A DNA stretch of 64,000 nt from Hyphomonadaceae bacterium (GCA_019753175.1 JAIELK010000016.1:62001-126000); one strand, 5' to 3'; positions 27,794 through 37,949 are shown, counted from the first letter of the stretch. Notes: generated by a model from the sequence alone, not told the origin. Program-made: numbers and translations.

Positions 27794-27803
27794 TGCGTAG
27801 GGC

Positions 27804-28907
27804 TCAAGCCCGCTCGAGTTGGCTTTGGCGTGCGGAGAGCTGCAGCGGCATTGTGATCTCGACGCGGGCGCCGCCGTTTGCGCGTGGCGTCAGCACGCAG
27901 CGACCTTCGTCGCCGTAGATCGCCTGCAGGCGTTCTTCGGTGTTGCGCAAGCCGATCCCACGGTCGCGTCTCCACCGGTCGGGCAGAATGGGGCCGTCAT
28001 TTTCGACCGACAGGACGAGGCGCTGGTCGCGCCGCCGTGCGGCAATGCGTATCCAGCCGCCTTCCGGCATTTGAGCGATGCCGTGCTTGATGGCGTTTTC
28101 GATAATCGGCTGCAGCAGGAAAGTGGGCACCAGGCAGTCGTGCAAACTCTCTGGCACGTCGCATTCCACGCGCAGCTTTTCACCGAAACGAATGGCTTCG
28201 ACCTCCAGATACAGCCGCTGGATGGCCGCTTCGTCGCCGAGCCGCCCGAGCGGGCTCGGTCCCGGATCGGCCGCGCAGCGCAGGAAGCGCGACAGACTCA
28301 TGATCATCGCCTCGGCTTCCTTGTTGCGCTGCTCAAGAACCAGCGCCGAAATCGCGTTCAGAGAATTGAACAGAAAGTGCGGATTAAGTTGGTAGCGCAG
28401 CATCTTGAGCTGCGCCGCATGCGCTTGCGCTTGCGCTCTCGCCAAACTCTCAGCGTGACGGCGGGTGCGAAACAGCAAATCCTGCGCAAAGTAATAGCCA
28501 GCCCACATGAAGTAGACCCAGCCGAATTGGAGCACGTAATCGGTAAAGGAGACGTTGTCGACGTTGATGCCTGAATTGCGCGCGAGCGTGGTCTCCAGAG
28601 TGTTCATGGGGATGACGAGGGCCACACTGAGCGCCAGCCCAAGGCTCAGTCTCGCCGCCTGCGACCAATGCTCGACGCGCACGAGCACCAGGTGCAGCAG
28701 CGTCGTCGCCACAAAGCTGGCGGCGACGATGGTGATGCGGTTTGGCATGTAGGCGAGGGCGTACTCGGGGCGATGCTCAATCGCTGCGATCGTGCGAACC
28801 GCGAAATTGGCGCCCCAGAACACGACTTGAAAAATGAAGAAAGCGCGCAGGTGCGCGGCCCGCCGCTTCGCGTCCGTTTCGAGTTCGTATGCGGCGGAGC
28901 CGATCAT
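27804..28907 (-). CDS. LytS/YehU-type sensor histidine kinase
   Basis: 367 residues. Four or more transmembrane helices occupy 20-160, then a coiled linker and the His_kinase domain with QLNPHFLFNSLNA (phospho-acceptor His), followed by an ATPase domain with the N box PIIENAIKHG and G box RGIGLRNTEERL. Kinases of this class normally sit next to a LytTR-type response regulator. None is present on either side: the upstream neighbour is the groEL terminator region and the downstream neighbour is the convergent TonB receptor. Confidence 0.9.
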   Translation of the reverse strand: MIGSAAYELETDAKRRAAHLRAFFIFQVVFWGANFAVRTIAAIEHRPEYALAYMPNRITIVAASFVATTLLHLVLVRVEHWSQAARLSLGLALSVALVIPMNTLETTLARNSGINVDNVSFTDYVLQFGWVYFMWAGYYFAQDLLFRTRRHAESLARAQAQAHAAQLKMLRYQLNPHFLFNSLNAISALVLEQRNKEAEAMIMSLSRFLRCAADPGPSPLGRLGDEAAIQRLYLEVEAIRFGEKLRVECDVPESLHDCLVPTFLLQPIIENAIKHGIAQMPEGGWIRIAARRRDQRLVLSVENDGPILPDRWRRDRGIGLRNTEERLQAIYGDEGRCVLTPRANGGARVEITMPLQLSARQSQLERA

Positions 28908-29139
28908 GCCGAACGTATTCTACCTCCCGCGCGCCGACGGGACGCCTGAGGGCGACGCCCGTGCCGTTCAGATTGAGACGGTACCTTCGATCCGTTCCGG
29001 TGCATGACGGCTTGTCGCGTGCTGCCTGCGCTTCGTCGCAATTCCGCGTCCACTGGGCCGATTTCGGCGGGGTCGCCCTGCGACCAGAGGCGCGGCGCGC
29101 GCGACGAATGGGGTGGCGATTGCCGCCACCATACGAAAA
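28908..29139. other. Intergenic region upstream of the LytS-type kinase
   Basis: About 230 bp between the kinase start and the groEL terminator. It should carry the kinase promoter on the minus strand. I see no convincing gene, RNA or repeat in it. Confidence 0.4.
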
Positions 29140-29163
29140 AGGGCGGAGCCGAAGCTCCGCCCT
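29140..29163 (-). terminator. Intrinsic terminator of groESL
   Basis: On the minus strand a 10-bp perfect stem AGGGCGGAGC/GCTCCGCCCT closes a TTCG tetraloop and is followed by TTTTCG. It lies 27 bp after the groEL stop. Confidence 0.9.
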
Positions 29164-29190
29164 AATTACTCTTGGACGTTCCAGGCTGGA

Positions 29191-30932
<1,742 letters not shown>

Positions 30933-30939
30933 GCCGCCG

Positions 30940-31257
30940 TCAGGCGGCCTCTTTTTTCGCCTTCTTCTGTTCGATAACGCCCATGATGTCGGACTCCTTC
31001 ATGATCAGGAGGTCCTCGCCGTCGATCTTCACTTCCGTGCCCGACCATTTGCCGAACAGGACGCGGTCGCCGACCTTCACATCGGGCTTGATATACTCGC
31101 CGTCTTCGTCGCGGGCGCCAGGGCCGACGGCGATGACCTCGCCTTCCTGCGGCTTCTCCTGGGCGGTGTCCGGGATAATGATCCCGCCCTTGGTCTTCTC
31201 TTCTTCCTTAACGCGCTTCACGACCACACGGTCGTGCAGGGGACGAAAGCTCGCCAC
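30940..31257 (-). CDS. groES: Co-chaperonin GroES
   Basis: 105 residues from a GTG at 31257 with AGGGAG 8-12 bases upstream; the open frame extends to 31317 but that would run into the CIRCE operator. The sequence opens with [15 protein letters not shown] and has the mobile loop [18 protein letters not shown] that contacts GroEL, and [11 protein letters not shown]. It ends with a short Lys/Ala tail. First gene of groESL. Confidence 0.96.
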   Translation of the reverse strand: MASFRPLHDRVVVKRVKEEEKTKGGIIIPDTAQEKPQEGEVIAVGPGARDEDGEYIKPDVKVGDRVLFGKWSGTEVKIDGEDLLIMKESDIMGVIEQKKAKKEAA

Positions 31258-31306
31258 TGTGTTACTCCCTTGATTTAAAGGCCTTTTTAGCCACGAAAGG
31301 GGCGCG

Positions 31307-31333
31307 TTAGCACTCAACGCGCCATGTTGCTAA
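31307..31333. promoter_or_regulatory. CIRCE operator (HrcA binding site) upstream of groES
   Basis: TTAGCACTC (31307-31315), a 9-bp spacer, and TGTTGCTAA (31325-31333). The left arm is a perfect CIRCE half site; the right arm matches GAGTGCTAA in its last six bases only. It lies 50 bp before the groES start, the normal location for HrcA repression of groESL in alphaproteobacteria. Confidence 0.85.
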
Positions 31334-31483
31334 CGGCCGCGATGTAGGGGGCGGGTGGCGGCGCGTCAACGGGTGCGCCGCAAAATTGTCGTGCCAAAGA
31401 GCGTCGGCAGCATCCCAGCTTGCCGGTTCGCCTGTGCAGGCTGAAGCTGCCGCTGGCGGCCAGCCGGCCGGAAGGAGGAAGCC

Positions 31484-31978
31484 ATGAAGCGAGTATTGGC
31501 AAGTCTGTTGGCAGCGTCCGCGCTCGCCTTCATGTCCCCCGCCCAGGCGCAAAGCGCGGCCGCGACCGACGCCGAAATGGCGCTGGCCCGAGAGATCATC
31601 GAACTCTCCAACACCCAGCGCATCATGGACGAGATGATGAGCGCGATGGCCCCTCAGATGGCGGATCAGATCGTCGCCACAGGCGCGAGCCGCGAGGCGG
31701 CCAACCGATTTGTCGAGTTGTTCATGGAGGAGTTTGCCAGCGAAGGGCCCAGGATCGCCGAACTTGGCGGCATCGCCTATGCTGGCGCATTCACGGAAAG
31801 AGAGCTGCGGGACCTTCGCGACTTCTATGCGTCCCCAACCGGGCGGGTGTTTGCCGAGAAGGCGCCGGAGCTGTCCGCCGCCATGGCGCAGGCGGGGGCG
31901 ATCATCGGCGAGGACGCCGCGACGCGCGCGCTACGACGCTTCGAGGCCGAGCTCGCTTCGCCGCCGATGTCGCCCTGA
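31484..31978 (+). CDS. Secreted DUF2059-domain protein
   Basis: 164 residues. A signal peptide (1-22, ending AQA-Q) precedes a helical domain with IIELSNTQRIMDEMMSAM and FTERELRDLRDFYASPTGRVF, the signature of DUF2059. The family is periplasmic and of unknown function. AAGGAGGAAG before the ATG is a near-ideal ribosome-binding site. Divergent from groES. Confidence 0.85.
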   Translation: MKRVLASLLAASALAFMSPAQAQSAAATDAEMALAREIIELSNTQRIMDEMMSAMAPQMADQIVATGASREAANRFVELFMEEFASEGPRIAELGGIAYAGAFTERELRDLRDFYASPTGRVFAEKAPELSAAMAQAGAIIGEDAATRALRRFEAELASPPMSP

Positions 31979-31987
31979 GACGAAGCA

Positions 31988-32015
31988 GCCCGCCCCGCAT
32001 CGCTGCGAGGCGGGC
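31988..32015. other. Hairpin between convergent DUF2059 and RcnB-like genes
   Basis: GCCCGCC and GGCGGGC enclose a second stem CGCA-TCGC-TGCG, giving an 11-bp two-part hairpin. No T run follows on either strand, so it is at best a weak terminator or a Rho-stop helper. Confidence 0.4.
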
Positions 32016-32041
32016 CCTCCGTGACGTCCCTCTGGCGCGCG

Positions 32042-33154
32042 CTAGTAGTAGAGCAGCGCGTCGAGAATGATGCCCGTTGAGAGCGAAATCAGCAGGATAT
32101 CGCGGTCAACGACGATATAGCGGCAACCGTAGGGCGGGGGCGGCAAGCGCCAGTAGAGATCCCAGGGCACGGGTTCCCAATAAACCCAATCCGGGAGATA
32201 GCCGCCGACATACCAGGGCCGGTGAGGACGCCGCCAACCGTCATAGCTCCACCAATGGTACCGATAACCCCAGAAGGCGCTGACGATCTGGGCGTAGCCC
32301 CAATCGAAGTAATAGCCGTGCCGAACGTGTCGCCAGTCGCGATAGCGCGGCCGATCGAAGTCGCGGTGCGTGTGGCGCCAACGCGCATAGCGGTGGTCGT
32401 CGCGATCCCAACGCCACTCGCGCCAGTCGCGACCGTGGTCGTCACGCCGCCAGTCGCGATGACGGTTGTCGTCACGATCGCGCCCGTTCCAGTTGCCGCG
32501 ATCTCCGCGATCGTGGTCGTTGTCGCGATCGCGCCAGCGACCGTCGTCAGCGCCGCGGTTCCATTCGCCGCGGCCGCGCTGATCCTCTTGACCGCGGTTC
32601 CATTCGCCGCGGCCGCGCTGATCCTCCTGACCACGGTTCCACTCGCCGCGACCGCGCTGATCCTCCTGACCACGGTTCCACTCGCCGCGACCGTGCTGAT
32701 CCTCCTGACCACGGTTCCACTCGCCGCGGCCGCGCTGATCCTCTTCACCACGGTTCCACTCGCCGCGGCCGCGCTGATCCTCCTGACCACGGTTCCATTC
32801 GCCGCGGCCGCGCTGGTCTGCGTCGTCTCTGCGCTCAGCCTGCGGTGTCTGCGGCGGCGCCCATCCGCGCGCCCTGGGGCCGTCCTCTTCAGTGTTCTCA
32901 GGGCGTGAGCGTTCGACGCCCCGGCCGCCCGGAGACCATTCTCGCTGCGCCCCGCCGAGCAATTCCTGGTTGTGTCGTTGGCCGCGCGCCTCTTCGTCGA
33001 CGCGCCGTCGCTCGTGGCCATCGTCGCGCCCGCGGGGCTCTTCACGATCCTCCGTTACGTCGGCGTTGCCGCGAAATTCGCGCTGCGCGTAGGCCGGCGA
33101 CGCCAGTGCTAGCGCGCTCAATGCGGCGGCCGCCAGCAGGAGTGACTTCTTCAT
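32042..33154 (-). CDS. RcnB-like secreted protein with 13-residue tandem repeats
   Basis: 370 residues from MKKSLLLAAA at 33154. A signal peptide (1-23, ending AYA-Q) is followed by a highly charged, Arg/Asp/Glu/Gly-rich region with seven tandem copies of a 13-residue unit (consensus DQRGRGEWNRGQE), then an Asp/Arg/His/Trp-rich section and a C-terminal domain with PWDLYWRLPPPPYGCRYIVVDRDILLI, resembling the end of the RcnB family of small periplasmic proteins linked to nickel/cobalt homeostasis. The C-terminus resembles that family in the spacing of Tyr/Trp and the DILLISLSTGIILD ending. The His/Asp-rich middle could bind metal; this is inference. The repeat number is likely variable. Confidence 0.7.
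   Translation of the reverse strand: MKKSLLLAAAALSALALASPAYAQREFRGNADVTEDREEPRGRDDGHERRRVDEEARGQRHNQELLGGAQREWSPGGRGVERSRPENTEEDGPRARGWAPPQTPQAERRDDADQRGRGEWNRGQEDQRGRGEWNRGEEDQRGRGEWNRGQEDQHGRGEWNRGQEDQRGRGEWNRGQEDQRGRGEWNRGQEDQRGRGEWNRGADDGRWRDRDNDHDRGDRGNWNGRDRDDNRHRDWRRDDHGRDWREWRWDRDDHRYARWRHTHRDFDRPRYRDWRHVRHGYYFDWGYAQIVSAFWGYRYHWWSYDGWRRPHRPWYVGGYLPDWVYWEPVPWDLYWRLPPPPYGCRYIVVDRDILLISLSTGIILDALLYY
32555..32822. repeat. Seven tandem copies of a 39-bp repeat inside the RcnB-like gene
   Basis: Units begin (plus strand) with ACGGTTCCACTCGCCGCG or close variants and recur every 39 bp. Because 39 is a multiple of three, copy-number change keeps the frame. Copies differ by single substitutions, including one that turns Arg to His and one that turns Gln to Glu. 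Confidence 0.9.
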
Positions 33155-33238
33155 GCGTGAGGCTCCCTGTGCGCCGTTGGGCGCACCCTCGCCTTGCCAC
33201 ACTGTGATCGCGGAGCTGAACGGCGCCTGAACGCTTCG

Positions 33239-33844
33239 CTAAGCTGGGCGGGCGCACCGTGAAAAAAAGCCGACGACGCGCCCCACATGCTCAATCAACG
33301 CGCCGTCGGAGAGGACGTACCCGTCGTCCACGAGCGCGTGATAATGGTGGCGGCTGCGGAGCGCTTCGATGAAGAATGAGGCTGTCGCATCCGCGTCCAG
33401 TGCCGGTGCGTGCTTGGCTAGGTGATTTCTCACCACGCTCCTCACCCGCTCGCCGCCCGATGTCATGTACTTCAACGCGGAGTCGGGGAACTTGCGCCCC
33501 TCGGCGATGACAAGACGAAGGAAAGTAAGGTTGTCTCGGCTGAGCACCGCGCGGAGGAATTGCTCTCCGATTGCTTGCAGGCCGTCCTCTAGGTTCAAAT
33601 GGTCGATCCGAGCCGGTGTCATCGCGGCGAGCAGGAGCTCATGCTGTTCTTTCAGAGTGGCCAGAAACAGCCCCTCTTTGTTGCCGAACTGGGCGTAGAG
33701 TGTCGCCAGCGATCCCCCGGCCTTGCGCACGATGTCGTTGACGCTGGCTTGCTCATAGCCATTCGCAAGGAAGACCTGGCGCGCCGCGTCCAAGAAGGCC
33801 TGCTTGCGCGCCAAGCCCCGATCCACCAGCGGAACAGCGTCCAT
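33239..33844 (-). CDS. TetR-family transcriptional regulator
   Basis: 201 residues from MDAVPLVDRG at 33844; a longer open frame would overlap the peroxidase gene. The helix-turn-helix is FLDAARQVFLANGYEQASVNDIVRKAG...LYAQFGNKEGLF at 15-60. The C-terminal ligand domain resembles the AcrR/RutR branch. A palindrome just upstream is a plausible self-operator. The glutathione peroxidase gene lies 71 bp upstream on the same strand, so the two may be co-transcribed or separately controlled. Confidence 0.85.
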   Translation of the reverse strand: MDAVPLVDRGLARKQAFLDAARQVFLANGYEQASVNDIVRKAGGSLATLYAQFGNKEGLFLATLKEQHELLLAAMTPARIDHLNLEDGLQAIGEQFLRAVLSRDNLTFLRLVIAEGRKFPDSALKYMTSGGERVRSVVRNHLAKHAPALDADATASFFIEALRSRHHYHALVDDGYVLSDGALIEHVGRVVGFFSRCARPA

Positions 33845-33857
33845 TCGTGGCACCCCT

Positions 33858-33873
33858 CTTACCGTACGATAAG
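33858..33873. promoter_or_regulatory. Candidate TetR operator palindrome
   Basis: CTTACCGTACGATAAG is a 16-bp palindrome with a single symmetric mismatch pair around the CGTACG core, 14 bp upstream of the TetR-family start. Size and place fit an autoregulatory operator. No second copy was noticed in the window. Confidence 0.55.
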
Positions 33874-33915
33874 ACGAACGCAGCCGGGCGTGCAAGTGAG
33901 GGTTGTTATCGCACT

Positions 33916-34401
33916 CTAGGCAAGCGCGGAGTCGATGGCGTCCAACATGTCCGGGCCGAGTGGCGCCGCCTTGGACGGGAACGTCTCCACGATCCGCCCA
34001 TCCTTGCCGATCAAGTACTTGTGGAAGTTCCAGCGCGGCAACGCTGACTCGCCCAATTCCTCCGCCACCCATCTGTAGAACGGATGCCGTCTGTCCTTGG
34101 CGACGATCTCCACCTTGCCGGTCATCGGAAAGGTGACATGGTAGGAATTGTCGCAGAACTCTCGGATCTCGCGCTCGGCGGCAGGCTCCTGGTGGCCGAA
34201 GTCGTTGCAGGGGACGCCGACGATAACCAGGCCCTTCGCCGCGCGCGCTTCGTAGAGCGACTCCAACTCGCGATACTGCGGGGTGAGGCCGCAGGCGCTG
34301 GCGACGTTAACGACCAGCACGGCCTTGCCGGCATAGTCGCTCAGATTGATGTCGCCCGGCTGGCCGAGCTTGGCGAAAGAGAAGTCGTGGGCGGTGGTCA
34401 T
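33916..34401 (-). CDS. Glutathione peroxidase-family protein
   Basis: 161 residues. A thioredoxin-fold peroxidase that reduces hydroperoxides with glutathione or thioredoxin. The peroxidatic cysteine is in VASACGLTPQY, the second conserved motif is GVPCNDFGHQEP, and the catalytic tryptophan is in PRWNFHKYLIG. No signal peptide, so cytoplasmic. Divergent from ileS across 209 bp. Confidence 0.92.
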   Translation of the reverse strand: MTTAHDFSFAKLGQPGDINLSDYAGKAVLVVNVASACGLTPQYRELESLYEARAAKGLVIVGVPCNDFGHQEPAAEREIREFCDNSYHVTFPMTGKVEIVAKDRRHPFYRWVAEELGESALPRWNFHKYLIGKDGRIVETFPSKAAPLGPDMLDAIDSALA

Positions 34402-34610
34402 GCAAGCAGCTGTTCTGCGAGCGGCGGCATTTAGACCTGCCAGCCGCTCAGGGCAATGGAGGTGGCGTCGCAGGGGAGGCGATGCTACAGCCGCTCGCGT
34501 GTTCGTGATCGATTGCTCCGCGCCTCGAATTTGAGGCCCGGCCCGCTTGGTGCGCTTGGCGCCGCGGGACCGGGATCGCTACACCCTCTACGCTTTTCTG
34601 GAGAAGTCCC

Positions 34611-37600
34611 GTGGCCGAAGGTCGCGACTACCGCGAAACCGTGTTCCTGCCCGACCTGCCGGGCGATCCGTTCCCGCTCCGTGCGGGGTTGCCGAAGAAG
34701 GAACCCGAACAAGTCGCGCGCTGGCAGGCGATGGGGCTTTACGCGTTGCTGCGCCGGGACGCGGCGGCGCGGCCGAAATTCGTGCTGCACGACGGCCCCC
34801 CGTACGCCAACGGCGCCATCCATATCGGGCACGCGGAAAACAAGATCCTCAAGGATTTCGTCGTCCGCTCCAAGCAGATGACCGGCTTCGATTGCGACTA
34901 CGTGCCGGGCTGGGATTGCCACGGCCTGCCGATCGAATGGAAGGTCGAGGAAGATTTCCGCAAAGCTGGGCGTAAGAAGCAAGACGTGCCGGCAGTCGAG
35001 TTCCGCAAAGCCTGCCGCGCCTACGCCGACAAATGGATCCCGTTGCAGAAGGAAGAGTTCCAACGCCTCGGCATCGAAGGCGATTGGGAGAAGTACTACA
35101 CCACCATGAGCTTCGAAGCCGAAGCCGCGATCGCGGCAGAGTTTCTGCGCGTGGTGAAAACGGGGCTCGTGTATCGCGGCTCAAAGCCGGTGATGTGGTC
35201 TCCTGTTGAACGCACTTCTTTGGCGGAGGCCGAAGTTGAGTATCAGGAGAAAACGAGCCCGACGATCTGGGTGAAGTTTCCGATCATCGGAATAGGGCCG
35301 ACAGAAGAACAAGGAGGCTATCAGCTTTCGCCGCCTGTGCTCGCGGCTCAGCTTCGCAGTGCTTGGCCCAGCCTCACAACCGCAAGCGTCGTGATCTGGA
35401 CGACTACTCCCTGGACCATTCCCGGCAATCGAGCGATTTCGTACAGCGAGAGCGTCGACTACGGATTGTACGAAGTCATCTCCCTCGAAGCAGGCTTAGC
35501 GTTCGAACCCTGGGCGAAGCCCGGAGACAAGCTGGTCATCGCCGACAGGCTTGCATCGGACGTCTTTGGCGCGGCCAGGATCGCCGAGGTCAATCGCGTC
35601 ATGGATATCGATCCTAGCGGGCTCATCTGCGCGCATCCGCTCCGAGATTGGCGTCCCATTCTCCCTCGCGGAGAAGGCGTAGGGGATGAGGGGCGTTCCA
35701 ACGCCCAGGCGCCGGATCAATTGCACGCCCCTCACCCCCCGACCCCCTCCCCGCAAGGGGGAGGGGGGGCGTATAGCTTCGACGTTCCGGTTCTCCCCGG
35801 CGATCACGTCACCGATGACGCCGGGACAGGCTTCGTCCACACCGCGCCCGGCCACGGGCAGGACGACTTTGAAGTCTGGGTGAAGCACTACGGCCAAGCA
35901 GGCATCCCCTTCACCGTCGACGCCGATGGCCGCTTCACCAAAGAAGCCCCAGGTTTCGAAGGCCTCGAAATCATTCAGACCGAAGGCAAGAATCTCGGCA
36001 AGGACGGCCCCGCCAACAAGGCTGTCATCGATGCGCTGATCGAAGCCGGCGCGTTGCTCGCGCGCGGGCAATTGAAGCACCAATATCCCCATTCGTGGCG
36101 CTCGAAGGCGCCGTTGATTTATCGCAACACGCCGCAATGGTTCATCGCGCTCGATAAGCCGTACCAAGAAGCCGGCGGCAAGACTTTGCGCCAGGTGGCG
36201 CTCAGCGAAATCGAGCGCGTCGATTGGGGCCAGCACCGCATCGGCGACGAGCGCGACCAGAACCGTATCAAGGGCATGATCGAAGATCGCCCCGATTGGC
36301 TGATCTCGCGCCAGCGCGCCTGGGGCGTGCCGCTGCCGATTTTCGTGCGCAAAAGCGACGGCTCGATCCTGCAGGATGAAGATGTGAACGCGCGCATTGT
36401 CGCCGCCATGAAACAAGGCGGCGCCGATGTCTGGTGGGCGACGCCGGCGCGGGAGTTTCTCGGCGCGAAATACAAGGCCGAGGAGTTCGAGAAGGTCGAG
36501 GACATTCTCGACGTCTGGTTCGATTCAGGCTCCACCCACGCCTTCGTGCTGGGCGATCGCGACGCGCCGACACGGCCTTCCTTCAAAGACGCGCGCGTCC
36601 TCTATCTCGAAGGCTCGGACCAGCATCGCGGCTGGTTCCATTCTTCGTTGCTAGAAAGCTGCGCCACGCGCGGGCGCGCGCCTTATGATGAGGTGATCAC
36701 CTATGGTTTCGCGGTCGGCGAGGACGGCCGCAAAATGTCGAAATCGCTCGGCAACGGCATCGAGCCACAGGAACTCACCAAGCAATTCGGCATCGAACCC
36801 TTTCGCCTTTTGATCGCGGCCGCCGATTATCGCGACGAACTCCGCGTCGGCAAAACCATCATCGACCAGGCCAGCGAGATGTATCGCAAGCTGCGCAATA
36901 CGCTGCGCTTCTGCCTCGGCGCGCTGAAGGGATTTGAAGAAGTGGAGCGATTCCCCTTCTCCCTTGCGGAGAAGGGGCTAGGGGGTGAGGGGCGCTCAAA
37001 CACGCAAGCGCTTGAGCGTTTGCATGCCCCTCACCCCCCGACCGTCGACGCAGTGCATCGACCCCCGCAGGGGGGAGGGGGGGAAGAACCGCCGCTGCTC
37101 GAACGTTGGCTCTATCATCGTCTCTGGCAGCTCGACCGTGTCGTGCGCGAGGCGTACGCGACCTATCAGTTTCGCGATGCAGTGTCGGCGATCGTGGATT
37201 TCTGCAACGTCGATTTCTCCGCCTTCTATGTCGATGTGCGCAAGGACGCGCTTTATTGCGATCCGCCGCACGCGCTGCGTCGGCGCGCCTGCCGCACCGC
37301 GATTGATGAAACCTTCTCGCGCCTCACCGCCTGGCTCGCGCCGATCCTGCCGTTCACCACGGAAGAAGCATGGCTGGTGCGGTTTCCCGAGGGGCCGTCG
37401 GTGCACCTGCGCCAATTCCCCGAAACACCCGATGCCTGGGAAGACGAGTTCGCCGGAGAGGAGATTGCGCGCTTGCGCGCGGTTCGCAGTGTGGTCACGG
37501 GCGCACTGGAACTGGCCAGGCGCGACAAAGTCATCGGGGCGGCGCTTGAAGCTGCGCCGCGCGTGTTCGTCACCGACGATAACCTGCGCGCATCCATGCT

Positions 37601-37847
37601 CGCGGTCGATTTCGCCGAGCTTTGCATCACCTCCCAGGTGACAATCGAAGCCGGCGAAGGTCCGCCCGGCGCGTTTCGATTACCGGAAATCCCACACGTG
37701 GCGGTCATGATCGAGAAGGCGCGTGGCGCAAAGTGCGCGCGCTCGTGGAAGTACTTCGACCCCGCAACAGCGAACCCCCGCTACCCGGACATTACGCCCC
37801 GTGATGCCGAGGCCGTCGCGGTTTGGGACGCTGCGCACGGTCGCTAA
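34611..37847 (+). CDS. ileS: Isoleucyl-tRNA synthetase with two in-frame repeat-element insertions
   Basis: 1078 residues from a GTG at 34611. Class I synthetase: the HIGH motif is H71-H74 in GAIHIGHAENK, and KMSKS is K708-S712 in GRKMSKSLGNG. The editing domain has DHVTDDAGTGFVHTAPGHG. Family members are usually about 930-1000 residues; the excess is explained by two inserts encoded by a palindromic repeat element, at about 349-386 inside the editing domain just before YSFDVPVLPGD, and at about 781-826 between the catalytic core and the anticodon-binding domain. Both keep the frame. The C-terminal zinc motif is reduced: KCARSWKYF keeps one cysteine, as often seen in alphaproteobacteria. The gene must be functional because no second ileS is visible and its motifs are intact. 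Confidence 0.95.
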   Translation: MAEGRDYRETVFLPDLPGDPFPLRAGLPKKEPEQVARWQAMGLYALLRRDAAARPKFVLHDGPPYANGAIHIGHAENKILKDFVVRSKQMTGFDCDYVPGWDCHGLPIEWKVEEDFRKAGRKKQDVPAVEFRKACRAYADKWIPLQKEEFQRLGIEGDWEKYYTTMSFEAEAAIAAEFLRVVKTGLVYRGSKPVMWSPVERTSLAEAEVEYQEKTSPTIWVKFPIIGIGPTEEQGGYQLSPPVLAAQLRSAWPSLTTASVVIWTTTPWTIPGNRAISYSESVDYGLYEVISLEAGLAFEPWAKPGDKLVIADRLASDVFGAARIAEVNRVMDIDPSGLICAHPLRDWRPILPRGEGVGDEGRSNAQAPDQLHAPHPPTPSPQGGGGAYSFDVPVLPGDHVTDDAGTGFVHTAPGHGQDDFEVWVKHYGQAGIPFTVDADGRFTKEAPGFEGLEIIQTEGKNLGKDGPANKAVIDALIEAGALLARGQLKHQYPHSWRSKAPLIYRNTPQWFIALDKPYQEAGGKTLRQVALSEIERVDWGQHRIGDERDQNRIKGMIEDRPDWLISRQRAWGVPLPIFVRKSDGSILQDEDVNARIVAAMKQGGADVWWATPAREFLGAKYKAEEFEKVEDILDVWFDSGSTHAFVLGDRDAPTRPSFKDARVLYLEGSDQHRGWFHSSLLESCATRGRAPYDEVITYGFAVGEDGRKMSKSLGNGIEPQELTKQFGIEPFRLLIAAADYRDELRVGKTIIDQASEMYRKLRNTLRFCLGALKGFEEVERFPFSLAEKGLGGEGRSNTQALERLHAPHPPTVDAVHRPPQGGGGEEPPLLERWLYHRLWQLDRVVREAYATYQFRDAVSAIVDFCNVDFSAFYVDVRKDALYCDPPHALRRRACRTAIDETFSRLTAWLAPILPFTTEEAWLVRFPEGPSVHLRQFPETPDAWEDEFAGEEIARLRAVRSVVTGALELARRDKVIGAALEAAPRVFVTDDNLRASMLAVDFAELCITSQVTIEAGEGPPGAFRLPEIPHVAVMIEKARGAKCARSWKYFDPATANPRYPDITPRDAEAVAVWDAAHGR
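35658..35771. repeat. Palindromic repeat element copy 1 inside ileS
   Basis: About 114 bp inserted in frame. The arms GGGGATGAGGGGCGT and ACGCCCCTCACCCCCC pair, with flanking hairpins TCTCCCTCGCGGAGA on the left and CCCCCTCC-CCGCAA-GGGGGAGG on the right. It encodes a Pro/Gly/His-rich stretch ending PTPSPQGGGG. Confidence 0.85.
36951..37086. repeat. Palindromic repeat element copy 2 inside ileS, with nested inverted repeat
   Basis: About 136 bp inserted in frame. It shares with copy 1 the GCGGAGAAGG start, the TAGGGG(A/G)TGAGGGGCG arm, the GCCCCTCACCCCCCGACC arm and the final GGGGGAGG. It carries an extra inverted repeat GTCGA-CGCAGTGCA-TCGAC at 37043-37061 that interrupts the right-hand hairpin and is absent from copy 1. 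Confidence 0.85.
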
Positions 37848-37949
37848 CTTTGGCCGGTTCGTCGCAGCTTTGCCCCGCTGAAGCGCGCCCGCTTGCGCGC
37901 GTGCGGGGGAGGCCGCACATCCGTTGAAAAGGCATCGAGGGAGAATTCC

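Noticed and set aside
32555-32822. 39-bp repeats as a CRISPR array
   Set aside because: There are no spacers: the repeats are directly adjacent and encode a continuous protein motif. No cas genes are present.
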